From Bacillaceae bacterium (lineage in GTDB: Bacteria > Bacillota > Bacilli > JACDOE01), in NCBI GenBank assembly GCA_017656255.1, contig JACDOE010000007.1, positions 62,001 through 126,000 of the forward strand: DNA of 64,000 nt. The letters are read 5' to 3'. The translations under genes were made by a program, and so were the position numbers. This document shows positions 34,216 to 44,383 of this stretch, one piece after another. The notes under the pieces are model-generated. The model did not search any database. It worked only from the letters and a program-made list of their open reading frames with translations, and was not told where the DNA came from. The stretch's first letter is position 1, and the number at the start of each line of letters is the position of its first letter.

Positions 34216-35220
34216 GTGGAAGATCGCATTATTTCGGCGTACATACAGGCGGAAGATGAGGGAGTTGAATACAGTCTTCGACCTCGTTATCTGTCGGAAT
34301 ATATCGGACAGAAACAGGTCAAGGACAATCTGAAAGTATTTATTGAAGCGACCAAGATGAGGAAAGAAGCGCTTGATCATGTGCTCCTATACGGCCCGCC
34401 GGGATTGGGGAAAACCACCCTGTCCAATATCATCGCCAATGAACTGGGGGTCAATCTGCGCACAACGTCCGGCCCGGCCATTGAACGCCCCGGAGATCTG
34501 GCGGCGATTCTGACCAATTTGCAGGAAGGTGATGTCCTGTTTATTGACGAGATTCATCGGTTAAATCGAAGTGTTGAAGAAGTATTGTACCCGGCCATGG
34601 AAGACTTCTGCCTCGACATCGTGATCGGGAAAGGACCCAGTGCCCGTTCGGTCCGGCTTGATCTTCCACCGTTCACGCTGATCGGCGCCACGACGCGGGC
34701 CGGGAAATTGTCTTCTCCCCTGCGGGACCGATTCGGCGTGGTCAGCCGGCTGGAGTATTATACACCGGATGAGTTGGAACTGATTGTCACCCGCGCCGCG
34801 GAAATTTTGAATATCGAGATTCAGGGGAATGGTGCACGGGAAATCGCTGTTCGTTCCAGGGGAACCCCGCGGATTGCCAACCGTTTGTTGAAACGCGTAC
34901 GTGATTTTGCCCAGGTGGAAGGTGACGGATTGATCACCGAAGAATTGGCACGGGAATCTCTGGAAAGAATACAGGTGGACCGTCTTGGGCTGGATCATAT
35001 CGACCACAAGATGCTGTTGACGATCATCCAGAAATTTAACGGCGGTCCGGTCGGGGTAGACACCATTGCGGCGACAATCGGTGAGGAAACGCATACCATA
35101 GAGGATGTGTATGAACCTTATTTGTTACAAATCGGTTTCCTGCAGCGGACGCCGAGAGGACGTATGGTGACGCCCGCTGCCTATCAGCACTTTAATCTGG
35201 AGGTGCCATCCAAAGAATGA
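34216..35220 (+). CDS. ruvB: Holliday-junction helicase RuvB
   Basis: AAA+ motor of branch migration, 334 residues. [11 protein letters not shown] (Walker A) near 57, LFIDEIHRL (Walker B) near 107, the sensor-1 segment [22 protein letters not shown] with its arginine finger near 155, and a C-terminal winged helix ([21 protein letters not shown]). GTG start with AAGGAGAG. Third gene of the ruvCAB operon. Confidence 0.95.
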   Translation: MEDRIISAYIQAEDEGVEYSLRPRYLSEYIGQKQVKDNLKVFIEATKMRKEALDHVLLYGPPGLGKTTLSNIIANELGVNLRTTSGPAIERPGDLAAILTNLQEGDVLFIDEIHRLNRSVEEVLYPAMEDFCLDIVIGKGPSARSVRLDLPPFTLIGATTRAGKLSSPLRDRFGVVSRLEYYTPDELELIVTRAAEILNIEIQGNGAREIAVRSRGTPRIANRLLKRVRDFAQVEGDGLITEELARESLERIQVDRLGLDHIDHKMLLTIIQKFNGGPVGVDTIAATIGEETHTIEDVYEPYLLQIGFLQRTPRGRMVTPAAYQHFNLEVPSKE

Positions 35221-35435
35221 ATCCGGTAGCTAAAATGCTGATCATCGGTGGGATTATGCTGATCGTCATCGGGTTGGTCTGGCAGGTGGGAGGCAAATTC
35301 CTCAATCTGGGACGCCTGCCCGGTGACATTGTGCATGAAAAGGGGAATGTACGCTTCTATTTTCCGATTATGACCAGTATAATCCTGAGTATTGTACTCT
35401 CTCTTTTATTTTCTCTGTTTCGCTTCTTCCGTTAA
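35217..35435 (+). CDS. DUF2905 small membrane protein
   Basis: 72 residues with two hydrophobic helices flanking [24 protein letters not shown], the family's conserved core. ATGA overlap with ruvB couples translation. DUF2905 genes often sit after ruvB or near queA in Firmicutes; function unknown. Confidence 0.85.
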   Translation: MNPVAKMLIIGGIMLIVIGLVWQVGGKFLNLGRLPGDIVHEKGNVRFYFPIMTSIILSIVLSLLFSLFRFFR

Positions 35436-35455
35436 CCTTCCCTCTGTCGGCCCTG

Positions 35456-35848
35456 TTACTTGATCAGCACATATTTAATCGATTGCTCACGGACCAGGAT
35501 GCGGCGGAATTCTTCTTCTCCAACCCGCCCTTCTTTCATGTACTCCTGAAGTTTACCCGCGTGAATCTGCAATACATCCTGGAATACATCCGGAGAGAGA
35601 ACCCGGCTCGCCTCATTGACATCAAATTCTCTTCGATTAACGCGTGACTGGAGAATGACGGTCTGCCGGTCGTTGATCTTCACCTGGTCCACCTGTTTTT
35701 GCTCCATGTACTGAATGATGTCCGCTTTTAACCGGCTCTCCTTTTGTTCCAGTTCTTTTTTTTGCTTGCGCAAGTTATCCAGTTCTTCCGCCGCTCTGAC
35801 AAACGCTTCAAAGGACATGCCTGTGTCAGTTTGCTGCTCATTTACCAT
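35456..35848 (-). CDS. Coiled-coil cytoplasmic protein, unknown
   Basis: 130 residues without a membrane segment. Residues about 15-50 form a charged coiled coil (AFVRAAEELDNLRKQKKELEQKESRLKADII), then a short domain VKINDRQTVILQSRVNRREFDVNEASRVLS, and a C-terminal helical part. AAGGGGG lies 9 nt before the ATG. Convergent with the ruv operon, 20 nt from its end. No family recognised; phage-derived host-nuclease-like small proteins have a similar layout, but the match is not specific. Confidence 0.6.
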   Translation of the reverse strand: MVNEQQTDTGMSFEAFVRAAEELDNLRKQKKELEQKESRLKADIIQYMEQKQVDQVKINDRQTVILQSRVNRREFDVNEASRVLSPDVFQDVLQIHAGKLQEYMKEGRVGEEEFRRILVREQSIKYVLIK

Positions 35849-36018
35849 TTTACAGATCCCCCTTAACCTTTTTAATTTTCCTGTAAAATAGGCCCTAACA
35901 AAATTTTATGGGTTGTCAGATGAGAAAATGACAGTGAACTCCTGCAATAACGGAAGGAAAACGTTGAATCGTGTCGAACTGGTATAAAGCAAATTGATTG
36001 GGATGGAGGGACCGTCGG

Positions 36019-38193
36019 ATGAGCGGACATCATACAGCGATTCAGCAGCAAACGGGAACCCCCGTGAAAATATTCAGGTGTGTTCTGGTCATGGTGTTAC
36101 TGGTTCATTTTGTTCTCACACCTGTTTTTCAGGTTGGAGCCGAAGAGAAACAGGAGCAAAAAATACGTGTGGCCCTATTTGTCGATATCGGTAAAGGGTT
36201 CCAATTGACCGTACCCACCGTCACATTATCAGGTGAGTACGGGATGGACATCGGCGTTCGAACAGACAGCGGCATTTCTGTATATGAACAGGTAAAGGGA
36301 GAAGCTGGCCGGAGGTTCAGTCCGGACGGTTATTATATCCTGGCGGCTGAGACAACGAACAGTACCGAAGCCCAGCAGATTGCCCAGCGGATCAGCGGTA
36401 CCGGTATAAAGGCGGAAATTCAATACATATTGAAAAGTGGCAAGCCTGTCTTTCAAGTGGTAGCCGGTCGATCCCCGGTCCGTTCTGAAGCGGAAAAGAA
36501 GCAGAACGAGATCGCACAAAAAACCGGTGTGTTCGGATTGCTTCAGGGTCCGTTCCGGGTCGAGACCGGGCGCTTTTCCTCTGTTCAGGAAGCAGCGGAA
36601 CAGGTCGCCCTTTTGACCGAAAAAAATATTGACGCTTATCTGGTGATGGTGGCCGGATCGGGTAACACTCTGGAATACCGAGTCTGGGCCGGTAATGAAA
36701 CCAGTGCCTCTGAAAGCCAGGCTCTGGCGCAACAGATTCAGCAGAGTACCGGACTGGCTGCGAATCCATCTCCTGAGGCATCCAACTATCTACTGGTAAA
36801 ACAGGACGCCGTTCTGTCGGGTAACCAGCAGGAGGCGCTGACCCATTACGTTTTTTCACCCGGACAAAAAGTGGTCGTGTCCCCCCGTGAGGGAAACGGA
36901 TCACGTCCTCCGCTTATTCAAGTTGAGGAAAAAGGAAACCGGGCTTACCGGGGAATGATGGAGTTAAGTGTTTATCAACAGGCTTTTACCCTGGTCAATG
37001 AATTGCCCATGCATGAATATCTGTACGGTGTTGTCGGGTCGGAAATGGCGTCCGGCTGGCCGATTGAGGCATTGAAAGCTCAGGCAGTTCTGGCCCGTAC
37101 CTTTGCGCTGGGACGGGGAAACCAGTATGGCGTTGCCAACCTGTCCGACACGGTCTGGGATCAGGCTTACTACGGATACAGCAAGGAATCCCCGGATATC
37201 CGACAGGCTGTGGATGAGACCCGCGGGGAAGTCCTGCTGTATCAGGGACGGCTGGCAGAGGCCTTTTATTATTCCAATGCCGGCGGGATGACGGCGGATG
37301 GCAGCGAAGTCTGGGGTAACCGGGTGCCTTATATGGTTCCGGTCTCCAGTCCGGACACCATTCCGATGGATGCGGCCGATCTCTGGTATCAGGTGGCGCT
37401 GATGGACGGAGAGATCGGATATGTGCATGCCGAATTTATTACGAAAACCAGTGAGAAGAACCCGATCGGCCTGGCTTATGGCATTGTCAACACGGATAAC
37501 CTCAATTTTCGGACAGGCCCCGACCGTCGTGAATCGCCCAGTGTTCGTTCCCTGTCCAGAGGGATGCAGGTGGTTATTCTGGATGAAGTCAAGGAAAGCA
37601 ACCCCTATCACTGGATCCGCGGCCCCTATACCGGCCGGGAGATGATGGAGATTATCAATGAAAACCAGAAACTATACAATGCGCCCCTTCTGTCGGCACC
37701 GGTCCGGCATTTGTCGGTGACCAGGTACGGTCCGTCCGAGAGGGTGATGGAAGTTAAGGCAGACGGTATTCGTGTGGAATCGAGGACGCCGGACAGCTAT
37801 CGTTCCGTGTTTCGGGTGAATGACAAATCACTTCGCAGCACCCGGTTTACGATTGAAGAAACGGGAAGTTTTACGGTTCTGGGGGCAAACGGCAGGACCG
37901 TTTCCTATCCGAAAAACGGCGGTCAGGCTACACTTTATGCCATTTCCGGGGGAGACAATCAATACGTGTCCAGCCAATTAAATGGAGACAGTGGCTCGTT
38001 TGTCCTGTATAATGCTAAAGGAGATCTGCGGGTCGCCACCCTGTATCCCGCATTTAAATTTGTCGGTTACGGATACGGGCATGGACTCGGCATGTCCCAG
38101 TACGGTGCGAAAGCGATGGCACTGGAAGGGTATGGTTACCGCGAGATTTTGCAACACTATTATCAGGGAGTCACCATTCAGACTTATCCATGA
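36019..38193 (+). CDS. SpoIID/LytB-domain protein with SPOR-like repeats and an SH3-like insert
   Basis: 724 residues from ATG 36019, 8 nt after GGAGGG; a TTG at 35998 lacks a site. A signal peptide (VLVMVLLVHFVLTPVFQVGAEE) is followed by two or three SPOR-like repeats (YYILAAETTNSTEAQQIAQRISGTG; FRVETGRFSSVQEAAEQVALL; YRVWAGNETSASESQALAQQI). The SpoIID catalytic core begins near 325 (NELPMHEYLYGVVGSEMASGWPIEALKAQAVLARTFAL) and ends FVGYGYGHGLGMSQYGAKAMA near 685. An SH3b-like stretch (NTDNLNFRTGPDRRESPSVRSL) is inserted between the two. SpoIID is a lytic transglycosylase that cuts denuded peptidoglycan at engulfment. This ruvB-queA paralogue probably acts on cell-wall glycan in sporulation or growth. 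Confidence 0.88.
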   Translation: MSGHHTAIQQQTGTPVKIFRCVLVMVLLVHFVLTPVFQVGAEEKQEQKIRVALFVDIGKGFQLTVPTVTLSGEYGMDIGVRTDSGISVYEQVKGEAGRRFSPDGYYILAAETTNSTEAQQIAQRISGTGIKAEIQYILKSGKPVFQVVAGRSPVRSEAEKKQNEIAQKTGVFGLLQGPFRVETGRFSSVQEAAEQVALLTEKNIDAYLVMVAGSGNTLEYRVWAGNETSASESQALAQQIQQSTGLAANPSPEASNYLLVKQDAVLSGNQQEALTHYVFSPGQKVVVSPREGNGSRPPLIQVEEKGNRAYRGMMELSVYQQAFTLVNELPMHEYLYGVVGSEMASGWPIEALKAQAVLARTFALGRGNQYGVANLSDTVWDQAYYGYSKESPDIRQAVDETRGEVLLYQGRLAEAFYYSNAGGMTADGSEVWGNRVPYMVPVSSPDTIPMDAADLWYQVALMDGEIGYVHAEFITKTSEKNPIGLAYGIVNTDNLNFRTGPDRRESPSVRSLSRGMQVVILDEVKESNPYHWIRGPYTGREMMEIINENQKLYNAPLLSAPVRHLSVTRYGPSERVMEVKADGIRVESRTPDSYRSVFRVNDKSLRSTRFTIEETGSFTVLGANGRTVSYPKNGGQATLYAISGGDNQYVSSQLNGDSGSFVLYNAKGDLRVATLYPAFKFVGYGYGHGLGMSQYGAKAMALEGYGYREILQHYYQGVTIQTYP

Positions 38194-38250
38194 TGCGATA
38201 ATAGCTAACGTTCACAATCAGATATGAATGAACTAAAGGAATGATGATAA

Positions 38251-39288
38251 ATGGAAGTCGATCTGTTTGACTTTGACCTGCCCGAGGAGTTGATTGCCCA
38301 GACCCCGCTGAAGAACCGAACCGATTCACGGTTACTGGTACTGGACAAGCATACGGGAAAAACGGAGCATCGCGATTTTACCGATCTGATAGATTATTTA
38401 AAACCGGGAGATACACTGGTTTTAAACGATACGAAAGTGATGCCAGCCCGGCTGATGGGCATTAAAGAAGAGACCGGGGCCAAAATCGAAGTCCTTTTGT
38501 TGAAATCCCTGCCGGATGACCGGTGGGAAACTCTGGTCAAACCGGGAAAAAGGGTGAAACCGGGAACCCGCATCGTATTCGGAGACGGGGAACTGACCGG
38601 AATCTGTGAAGATACCACGCCTGCCGGAGGCCGGATCATCCGTTTTCAGTACAGGGGAATCTTTCAGGAGGTACTGGATCGTCTCGGACAGATGCCTCTT
38701 CCCCCGTATATCAAAAAACAACTGGAAGATTCGGATCGTTACCAGACCGTTTATAGCCGCCACTGGGGATCGGCAGCGGCCCCAACGGCCGGCCTTCATT
38801 TTACGGAAGAATACCTGAAAAAGGTGGAGGAGGCAGGCATCCGAATTGCCTATATTACCCTCCATGTCGGTCTCGGAACGTTCCGGCCCATATCCACGGA
38901 TCAGGTGGAAGAACATCAGATGCACAGTGAATACTACCGGGTTGATGAAACCACTGCCAGCCTGATCAATGAGACGCGGAAACAGGGAGGCCGGATTGTG
39001 GCGGTGGGGACCACCTCCACCCGGACGCTGGAGACCGTGGCTTCGAAATATAATGGAGAAATTCGGGCGGAAGACGGCTGGACGGATATTTTTATCTATC
39101 CGGGTTATACCTTTTCAATCGTAGACAGCCTGTTGACAAACTTTCATCTTCCCAAATCAACGCTGGTGATGCTGGTCAGTGCTCTGGCCGGCAGAGAAAA
39201 TATTTTGCGGGCCTATCAGGAAGCGATTGAAAGACGGTACCGTTTTTTCAGCTTTGGTGACGCCATGTTTATTACCGATCTGGATTAA
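38251..39288 (+). CDS. queA: S-adenosylmethionine:tRNA ribosyltransferase-isomerase
   Basis: Transfers and rearranges the ribosyl part of S-adenosylmethionine onto preQ1 in tRNA to give epoxyqueuosine. 345 residues: [15 protein letters not shown] at the start, [13 protein letters not shown] near 54, [19 protein letters not shown] near 170, [10 protein letters not shown] near 208 and [19 protein letters not shown] near 294. ATG with AAAGGAATG. Directly ahead of tgt, the next enzyme of the pathway. Confidence 0.95.
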   Translation: MEVDLFDFDLPEELIAQTPLKNRTDSRLLVLDKHTGKTEHRDFTDLIDYLKPGDTLVLNDTKVMPARLMGIKEETGAKIEVLLLKSLPDDRWETLVKPGKRVKPGTRIVFGDGELTGICEDTTPAGGRIIRFQYRGIFQEVLDRLGQMPLPPYIKKQLEDSDRYQTVYSRHWGSAAAPTAGLHFTEEYLKKVEEAGIRIAYITLHVGLGTFRPISTDQVEEHQMHSEYYRVDETTASLINETRKQGGRIVAVGTTSTRTLETVASKYNGEIRAEDGWTDIFIYPGYTFSIVDSLLTNFHLPKSTLVMLVSALAGRENILRAYQEAIERRYRFFSFGDAMFITDLD

Positions 39289-39352
39289 GGTTTCATGCAC
39301 TTTTTTCCTGACGGCCTGTTTTATTCTCGTGTCCGCTCATGTATAATGGTAA

Positions 39353-40543
<1,191 letters not shown>

Positions 40544-40586
40544 ACATAATGGAAATTAAAGGTACTATTGAGGAGGGAATGTTTAG

Positions 40587-40853
40587 ATGAACGAATCTTT
40601 TTCTGGAATTTTATGGCTGGTTGTTATGTTTGCCATTTTCTATTTTGTCTTGATCCGCCCCCAGCAGAAGAGGCAAAAACAGCGTAATGCCATGCTGGCA
40701 GCATTGAAAAAAGGGGATAAGGTGATCACCATCGGTGGCATTCATGGCACGATTACCGATTTGACTGAGGATGAAGTGACGCTGAGAGTGGCAGAAAATC
40801 TGAAATTGAAGTTTGACCGCAATGCCATTAACAGTGTAAAAGAAAGTGAATGA
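40587..40853 (+). CDS. yajC: Preprotein translocase subunit YajC
   Basis: 88 residues: an N-terminal membrane helix (ILWLVVMFAIFYFVLIRPQQKRQKQ) and a small cytoplasmic domain (LKKGDKVITIGGIHGTITDLTEDEVTLRV). It joins SecD-SecF in the accessory Sec complex; secD and secF lie 10 kb downstream in the same block. GAGGAGGGAATG site. Confidence 0.94.
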   Translation: MNESFSGILWLVVMFAIFYFVLIRPQQKRQKQRNAMLAALKKGDKVITIGGIHGTITDLTEDEVTLRVAENLKLKFDRNAINSVKESE

Positions 40854-40865
40854 TTACATAAAAAA

Positions 40866-40912
40866 CAGCCCGGCCGCATCATGATTGATCGATGTAGCCG
40901 GGCTGCTTTTTA
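40866..40912 (+). terminator. Terminator after yajC
   Basis: CAGCCCGGC/GCCGGGCTG outer stem with an inner GCATC/GATGT extension, followed by CTTTTTATT. Confidence 0.88.
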
Positions 40913-40962
40913 TTAAAGTCAAAAAAACATTCATTGTCTGCGCTGATACCGGTCAGGTCAAG

Positions 40963-41781
40963 TTATCTCACTCTTCGAGTTGCCAGTGATACTCTTGACG
41001 GAGCCCCGTTTTCGGCAAGGCGAAAGGCAACACTGACGATAAACATGGCCAAAAGGCTTCCTGCGGTCATATCTGCCAGCCAGTGAATCCCCAGGTAGAA
41101 AATTGAGAAGATAATCACCAGGGCACTGAACATGACAATTCTCCCAAAACGGGGATGTTTCGACTTGATTGCGATAAAAGCCATGGTCAGAGACAGGGAT
41201 GTGTGCAGACTCGGAAAACAATTGTCGATCCCCGACAGGTTCCGATACCCCGATTCAAATCCGGGATAGACATCCAGGATCAAAAAACGGACATCCGGAT
41301 GATGGTACCACACCTCATTAACCGGAAAAAACAGAAAGAACGGGATGGCAATCATATAGTTCATCATAATTCCATAGCACAGGGCGTAAAAAGACGAATG
41401 ATCCTTGCTGTAATGATAGATCAATAACGAGGCAATCAACAACGCTGTGAATACAATGACGTAAAAATAGGTCAGAATAAAGGTCAGAACCTCATTCTGA
41501 AAATACTTCTGGATCCACAGTACGAAATCACCTTCGAATTGATAAATCAGCGGTGTGAAATCGTTTTTCACGTCCATCATTTTTTCAATCAATAATTCGA
41601 TCTTGTTAAACAGGAGAATGGCCAGCATTGCCACGAAATGAATCAAAACCGTTCGGTTGTGTAACAGGTCCCTGACAAAACCCGACAGCGTATGAAACGG
41701 ATTGATCCGCAGGACATACCAGATGATAAGATATGTTGTGACACTGATAGACAGGACAATGGTAAAACTTGAGTCATACAT
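40963..41781 (-). CDS. PAP2/inositolphosphotransferase-type membrane phosphatase
   Basis: 272 residues, about seven helices. The phosphatase motifs are NCFPSLHTSLSLTMAF (C2, near 190) and YLGIHWLADMTAGSLLA (C3, near 236). C1 is not obvious, which fits the Aur1/Ipt1-like branch that transfers or removes lipid phosphates. ATG 41781 lies 9 nt after CGAGG; a TTG start would add 11 residues but lacks spacing. It may act on undecaprenyl or phosphatidyl phosphates; the substrate is not known. Confidence 0.82.
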   Translation of the reverse strand: MYDSSFTIVLSISVTTYLIIWYVLRINPFHTLSGFVRDLLHNRTVLIHFVAMLAILLFNKIELLIEKMMDVKNDFTPLIYQFEGDFVLWIQKYFQNEVLTFILTYFYVIVFTALLIASLLIYHYSKDHSSFYALCYGIMMNYMIAIPFFLFFPVNEVWYHHPDVRFLILDVYPGFESGYRNLSGIDNCFPSLHTSLSLTMAFIAIKSKHPRFGRIVMFSALVIIFSIFYLGIHWLADMTAGSLLAMFIVSVAFRLAENGAPSRVSLATRRVR

Positions 41782-41833
41782 GTCTGTTCGCCTCGTGTAA
41801 GTCAAATTTTTCAAACTCCGTTAAAATTATAAC

Positions 41834-41859
41834 AAAAATGCTTCCGTTAAGGAAGCATT
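41834..41859 (-). terminator. Terminator after the YrzE-like gene
   Basis: On the minus strand AATGCTTCC-TTAAC-GGAAGCATT is followed by TTTG, between the YrzE-like gene and the PAP2 gene. Confidence 0.75.
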
Positions 41860-41954
41860 CTCGGTCTGATTTATATTATGCAATAGGGCACAGGGTGTTG
41901 TAATCATTTTAAAGCACGGAATTCGTTTTAAATCATGGTGGTGGATTCGAGATC

Positions 41955-42362
41955 CTAGCGGGAACTTTTAAAATAGTTGACGCCGATAACGCCCCCGATA
42001 CTGCCGCAGAGAAAAGAGCCGATCAGATAGTACAGGGACGTCAGTTTCAGGGTGGCGTCAAATGCAAGGAAACCGATCAACGCCATAATCATAAAATAAA
42101 ACAACCCTGTCAGGGAACCATGATACCAGCCTCTCTGCCCGGCTTTTTTACCTGCTACCATACCGCCGATGACCAGACTGATTCCGTTTACGGTATAGGC
42201 AAATACGGGCATGCTGGATTCGGAAATACTCGAGTAATGAAAGAGAAGAGAGGTGATGATCGAACCGAGCAGTACCAGAATAAAAGCAATTAACAGACCG
42301 AACAATACCGGAGCGGAAGCAGAACCGGAATGGTTATTTCCGGTGGTGACGTTTCCTTTCAT
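41955..42362 (-). CDS. TIGR04086/YrzE-family membrane protein
   Basis: 135 residues with four hydrophobic helices (VLFGLLIAFILVLLGSIITSLLF; VNGISLVIGGMVAGKKAGQRGWYHGSLTGLFYFMIM). The start ATG at 42362 follows GGGAGG; an upstream frame start is unsupported. In B. subtilis yrzE sits in the same yajC-secDF interval. Function unknown. Confidence 0.82.
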   Translation of the reverse strand: MKGNVTTGNNHSGSASAPVLFGLLIAFILVLLGSIITSLLFHYSSISESSMPVFAYTVNGISLVIGGMVAGKKAGQRGWYHGSLTGLFYFMIMALIGFLAFDATLKLTSLYYLIGSFLCGSIGGVIGVNYFKSSR

Positions 42363-42513
42363 AAGGAATCCTCCCTCACTTTTTTGGTACATCTTATGAC
42401 AGGCCATACATTTTTATGATTAAATTCTCTTCTATAGAAGTTGGTAGTCTGGTAAAATGGGAAAGTGAAATGTGATTTTTATCGACAGGATTTTATAAGG
42501 TGGTGAGTGAAAG

Positions 42514-42789
42514 TTGAAAATTACATCGATGAACCTGCGTATAGAGGAAGAGGATTTTGATTTGTATGAATCGATCCTGGGGAAACTGGGCTGGGAACAT
42601 GTTTCCAATCATGTATATCGCAAGAAATTTGGCGATACAGAAGTGGAGTTGAGAGAACATTTGCCTGCTTTCAGTAATCAACTGGAACTGGTGGTCTCTT
42701 TTCATAATCCGAACGGGTGTAACATGGAAACGTTGAACAAGTTGCTGGAAGAATTAAAAAATGCTGATCTTACACCGGATAAGGAATAG
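42514..42789 (+). CDS. Small acidic cytoplasmic protein, unknown
   Basis: 91 residues, TTG start after AAGGTGGTGAG. A beta-alpha pattern (MKITSMNLRIEEEDFDLYESILGKLGWEHVSNHVYRKKFGDTEVELREHL) suggests a small folded domain, loosely like a glyoxalase-type half barrel. No catalytic residues identified. It lies 60 nt ahead of the antiporter gene in the same direction. Confidence 0.6.
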   Translation: MKITSMNLRIEEEDFDLYESILGKLGWEHVSNHVYRKKFGDTEVELREHLPAFSNQLELVVSFHNPNGCNMETLNKLLEELKNADLTPDKE

Positions 42790-42817
42790 TTGAACCAGAA
42801 TACGAGAGGGGGGATCC

Positions 42818-42840
42818 GTTAGAAGGGCTTTCCTTCTAAC
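42818..42840 (+). promoter_or_regulatory. Hairpin between ribosome site and start codon
   Basis: GTTAGAAGG-GCTTT-CCTTCTAAC, a perfect 9-bp stem. GAGAGGGGGG (42804-42813) lies before it and ATG 42850 after it. A stop (TAG 42820-42822) blocks any earlier start. Folding would bring the ribosome site to about 13 nt from the ATG. Confidence 0.6.
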
Positions 42841-42849
42841 AAAACGCTT

Positions 42850-44076
42850 ATGGCACTGTCAGAAATGTTTGCAGATATGGTTGCACATGCCGAGTCCTTT
42901 TACTTTTTATTTGAACTGGCACTTATCGTACTGGCAATTAAAGTTCTGGGCCACTTGAGTATTAAAATCGGACAGCCGTCTGTGTTTGGGAAATTGCTGG
43001 TAGGGGTTATCCTCGGGCCTTCTTTATTGAATATTCTGCATCCCAATCCGCTGATAACAGAGCTGGCGGAAGTCGGCGTTATTTTGCTGATGTTTCTCGC
43101 CGGGCTGGAAACGGATGTAGATGAGTTTAAAAAAGTGGCTTTCGGGTCGACAACCGTTGCGATCGGAGGGGTGGTCCTGCCTTTTATCGGCGGTATTGCC
43201 GTGGCCATGTTATATGGCTATGAATCGTCCGTCAGTATTTTTGTCGGAGTATTACTGGTTGCCACCAGTGTCAGTATCTCAGTACAAACCCTACGTGAAC
43301 TGGGTAAATTGAAATCGAGGGAAGGAACGACGATCCTGGGGGCAGCGGTGCTGGATGACGTCCTGGGAATCATCATTCTGTCGGTTGTACTTGGTTTCGT
43401 CGCCGGCGGGGCGGAAGCCGGTGCCGGTGGACTGGCCGGAATTGGTTTTCTTCTGATCAAGATTATTGTGTTTTTTGCTCTGGCTGTTGCCATCGGTTAT
43501 TTTATCCTGCCCAAATTGTTAAAATGGTTTAATTTCCTGCAAACCACGGAAACCCTGCTGGCTTTCGGGGTAATTGTAGCCCTTCTTTATGGTTATGGTG
43601 CCGAATTATTTGGCGTGGCCGGTATCGTCGGTTCTTATGTCGCTGGATTAATGTTAAGCCTCACTTCCTTCCGTGAGGAACTTTCCCATAAAGTGGAATC
43701 ATTCAGTTTTCCATTCTTTGTGCCGATCTTCTTTGTAAACATTGGGCTGGTTGCCAATTTCAAGGACATGAGCATGGAAGTGGTAATCCTCAGTCTGATC
43801 CTGACCGTGGTCGCGATTTTGACCAAGATTATCGGTTGTGGGCTGGGAGCCAAAGTGGCGAAGTTTAATAACAACAGTTCCATGGTGATTGGATCCGGAA
43901 TGGTCGCCCGTGGAGAGGTCGGATTAATTGTGGCGATGATCGGGGTTGACCGGGGAATCATCAATACCGATCTGTTCAGTACCATGGTCATCGTCGCGAT
44001 TGCCACGACACTGGCGACACCGCCTTTGCTCAAGTATTTCATTAAGAAGCAGAGTGAAACAGAGTATGGAACCTGA
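42850..44076 (+). CDS. Na+/H+ antiporter, CPA2 family (NapA/GerN-like)
   Basis: 408 residues with about 12-13 helices and no C-terminal RCK domain. The ion-site motif AVLDDVLGIIILSVV, with the double aspartate of electrogenic CPA2 exchangers, lies near residue 165. Other family segments are GVILLMFLAGLETDVDEFK near 76 and GSGMVARGEVGLIVAMIGV near 345. No ribosome site lies next to the ATG; see the hairpin at 42818-42840. It probably exports Na+ or K+ for pH and salt balance. Confidence 0.87.
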   Translation: MALSEMFADMVAHAESFYFLFELALIVLAIKVLGHLSIKIGQPSVFGKLLVGVILGPSLLNILHPNPLITELAEVGVILLMFLAGLETDVDEFKKVAFGSTTVAIGGVVLPFIGGIAVAMLYGYESSVSIFVGVLLVATSVSISVQTLRELGKLKSREGTTILGAAVLDDVLGIIILSVVLGFVAGGAEAGAGGLAGIGFLLIKIIVFFALAVAIGYFILPKLLKWFNFLQTTETLLAFGVIVALLYGYGAELFGVAGIVGSYVAGLMLSLTSFREELSHKVESFSFPFFVPIFFVNIGLVANFKDMSMEVVILSLILTVVAILTKIIGCGLGAKVAKFNNNSSMVIGSGMVARGEVGLIVAMIGVDRGIINTDLFSTMVIVAIATTLATPPLLKYFIKKQSETEYGT

Positions 44077-44096
44077 TAACCCGGTTTGACATTTAT

Positions 44097-44147
44097 GCCG
44101 GCTCATGGGAACTTGACTGAAATGTTCCGATGAGCTGGCTTTTTTTA
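44097..44147 (+). terminator. Terminator after the antiporter gene
   Basis: GCCGGCTCAT pairs with ATGAGCTGGC (one G-T), with inner GGAAC/GTTCC pairs, followed by TTTTTT. Confidence 0.88.
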
Positions 44148-44383
44148 TGTCCTGTTTTTATTTGTATGTATGATAGTGTCATTCCCCTTTTTTTGAACCT
44201 TAAATTTTCTATTAGGCGACATGTCACCCCCACCTGATTCATAAAATGGAATGAAAGTAGACAATCCTGACAAGTTGGAAGTGGGAAGTGAGACGCTGGA
44301 AGTGGGAACACATGAAGGCTATCAACCTGGTCGATTTCACCATTAAAATCCCACCTCCCACATCTAATCAGGGGGAATGGACG

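Noticed and set aside
38194-38250. Possible preQ1 riboswitch before queA
   Set aside because: The gap is short and lacks the preQ1 aptamer hairpin and A-rich tail; queA probably relies on upstream transcription.
44240-44383. Longer starts for the ArsB/NhaD-type gene at 44288 or 44312
   Set aside because: The lead contains GGAAGTGGGAA-type low-complexity repeats and no ribosome site; TTG 44384 has AGGGGGA at ideal spacing.
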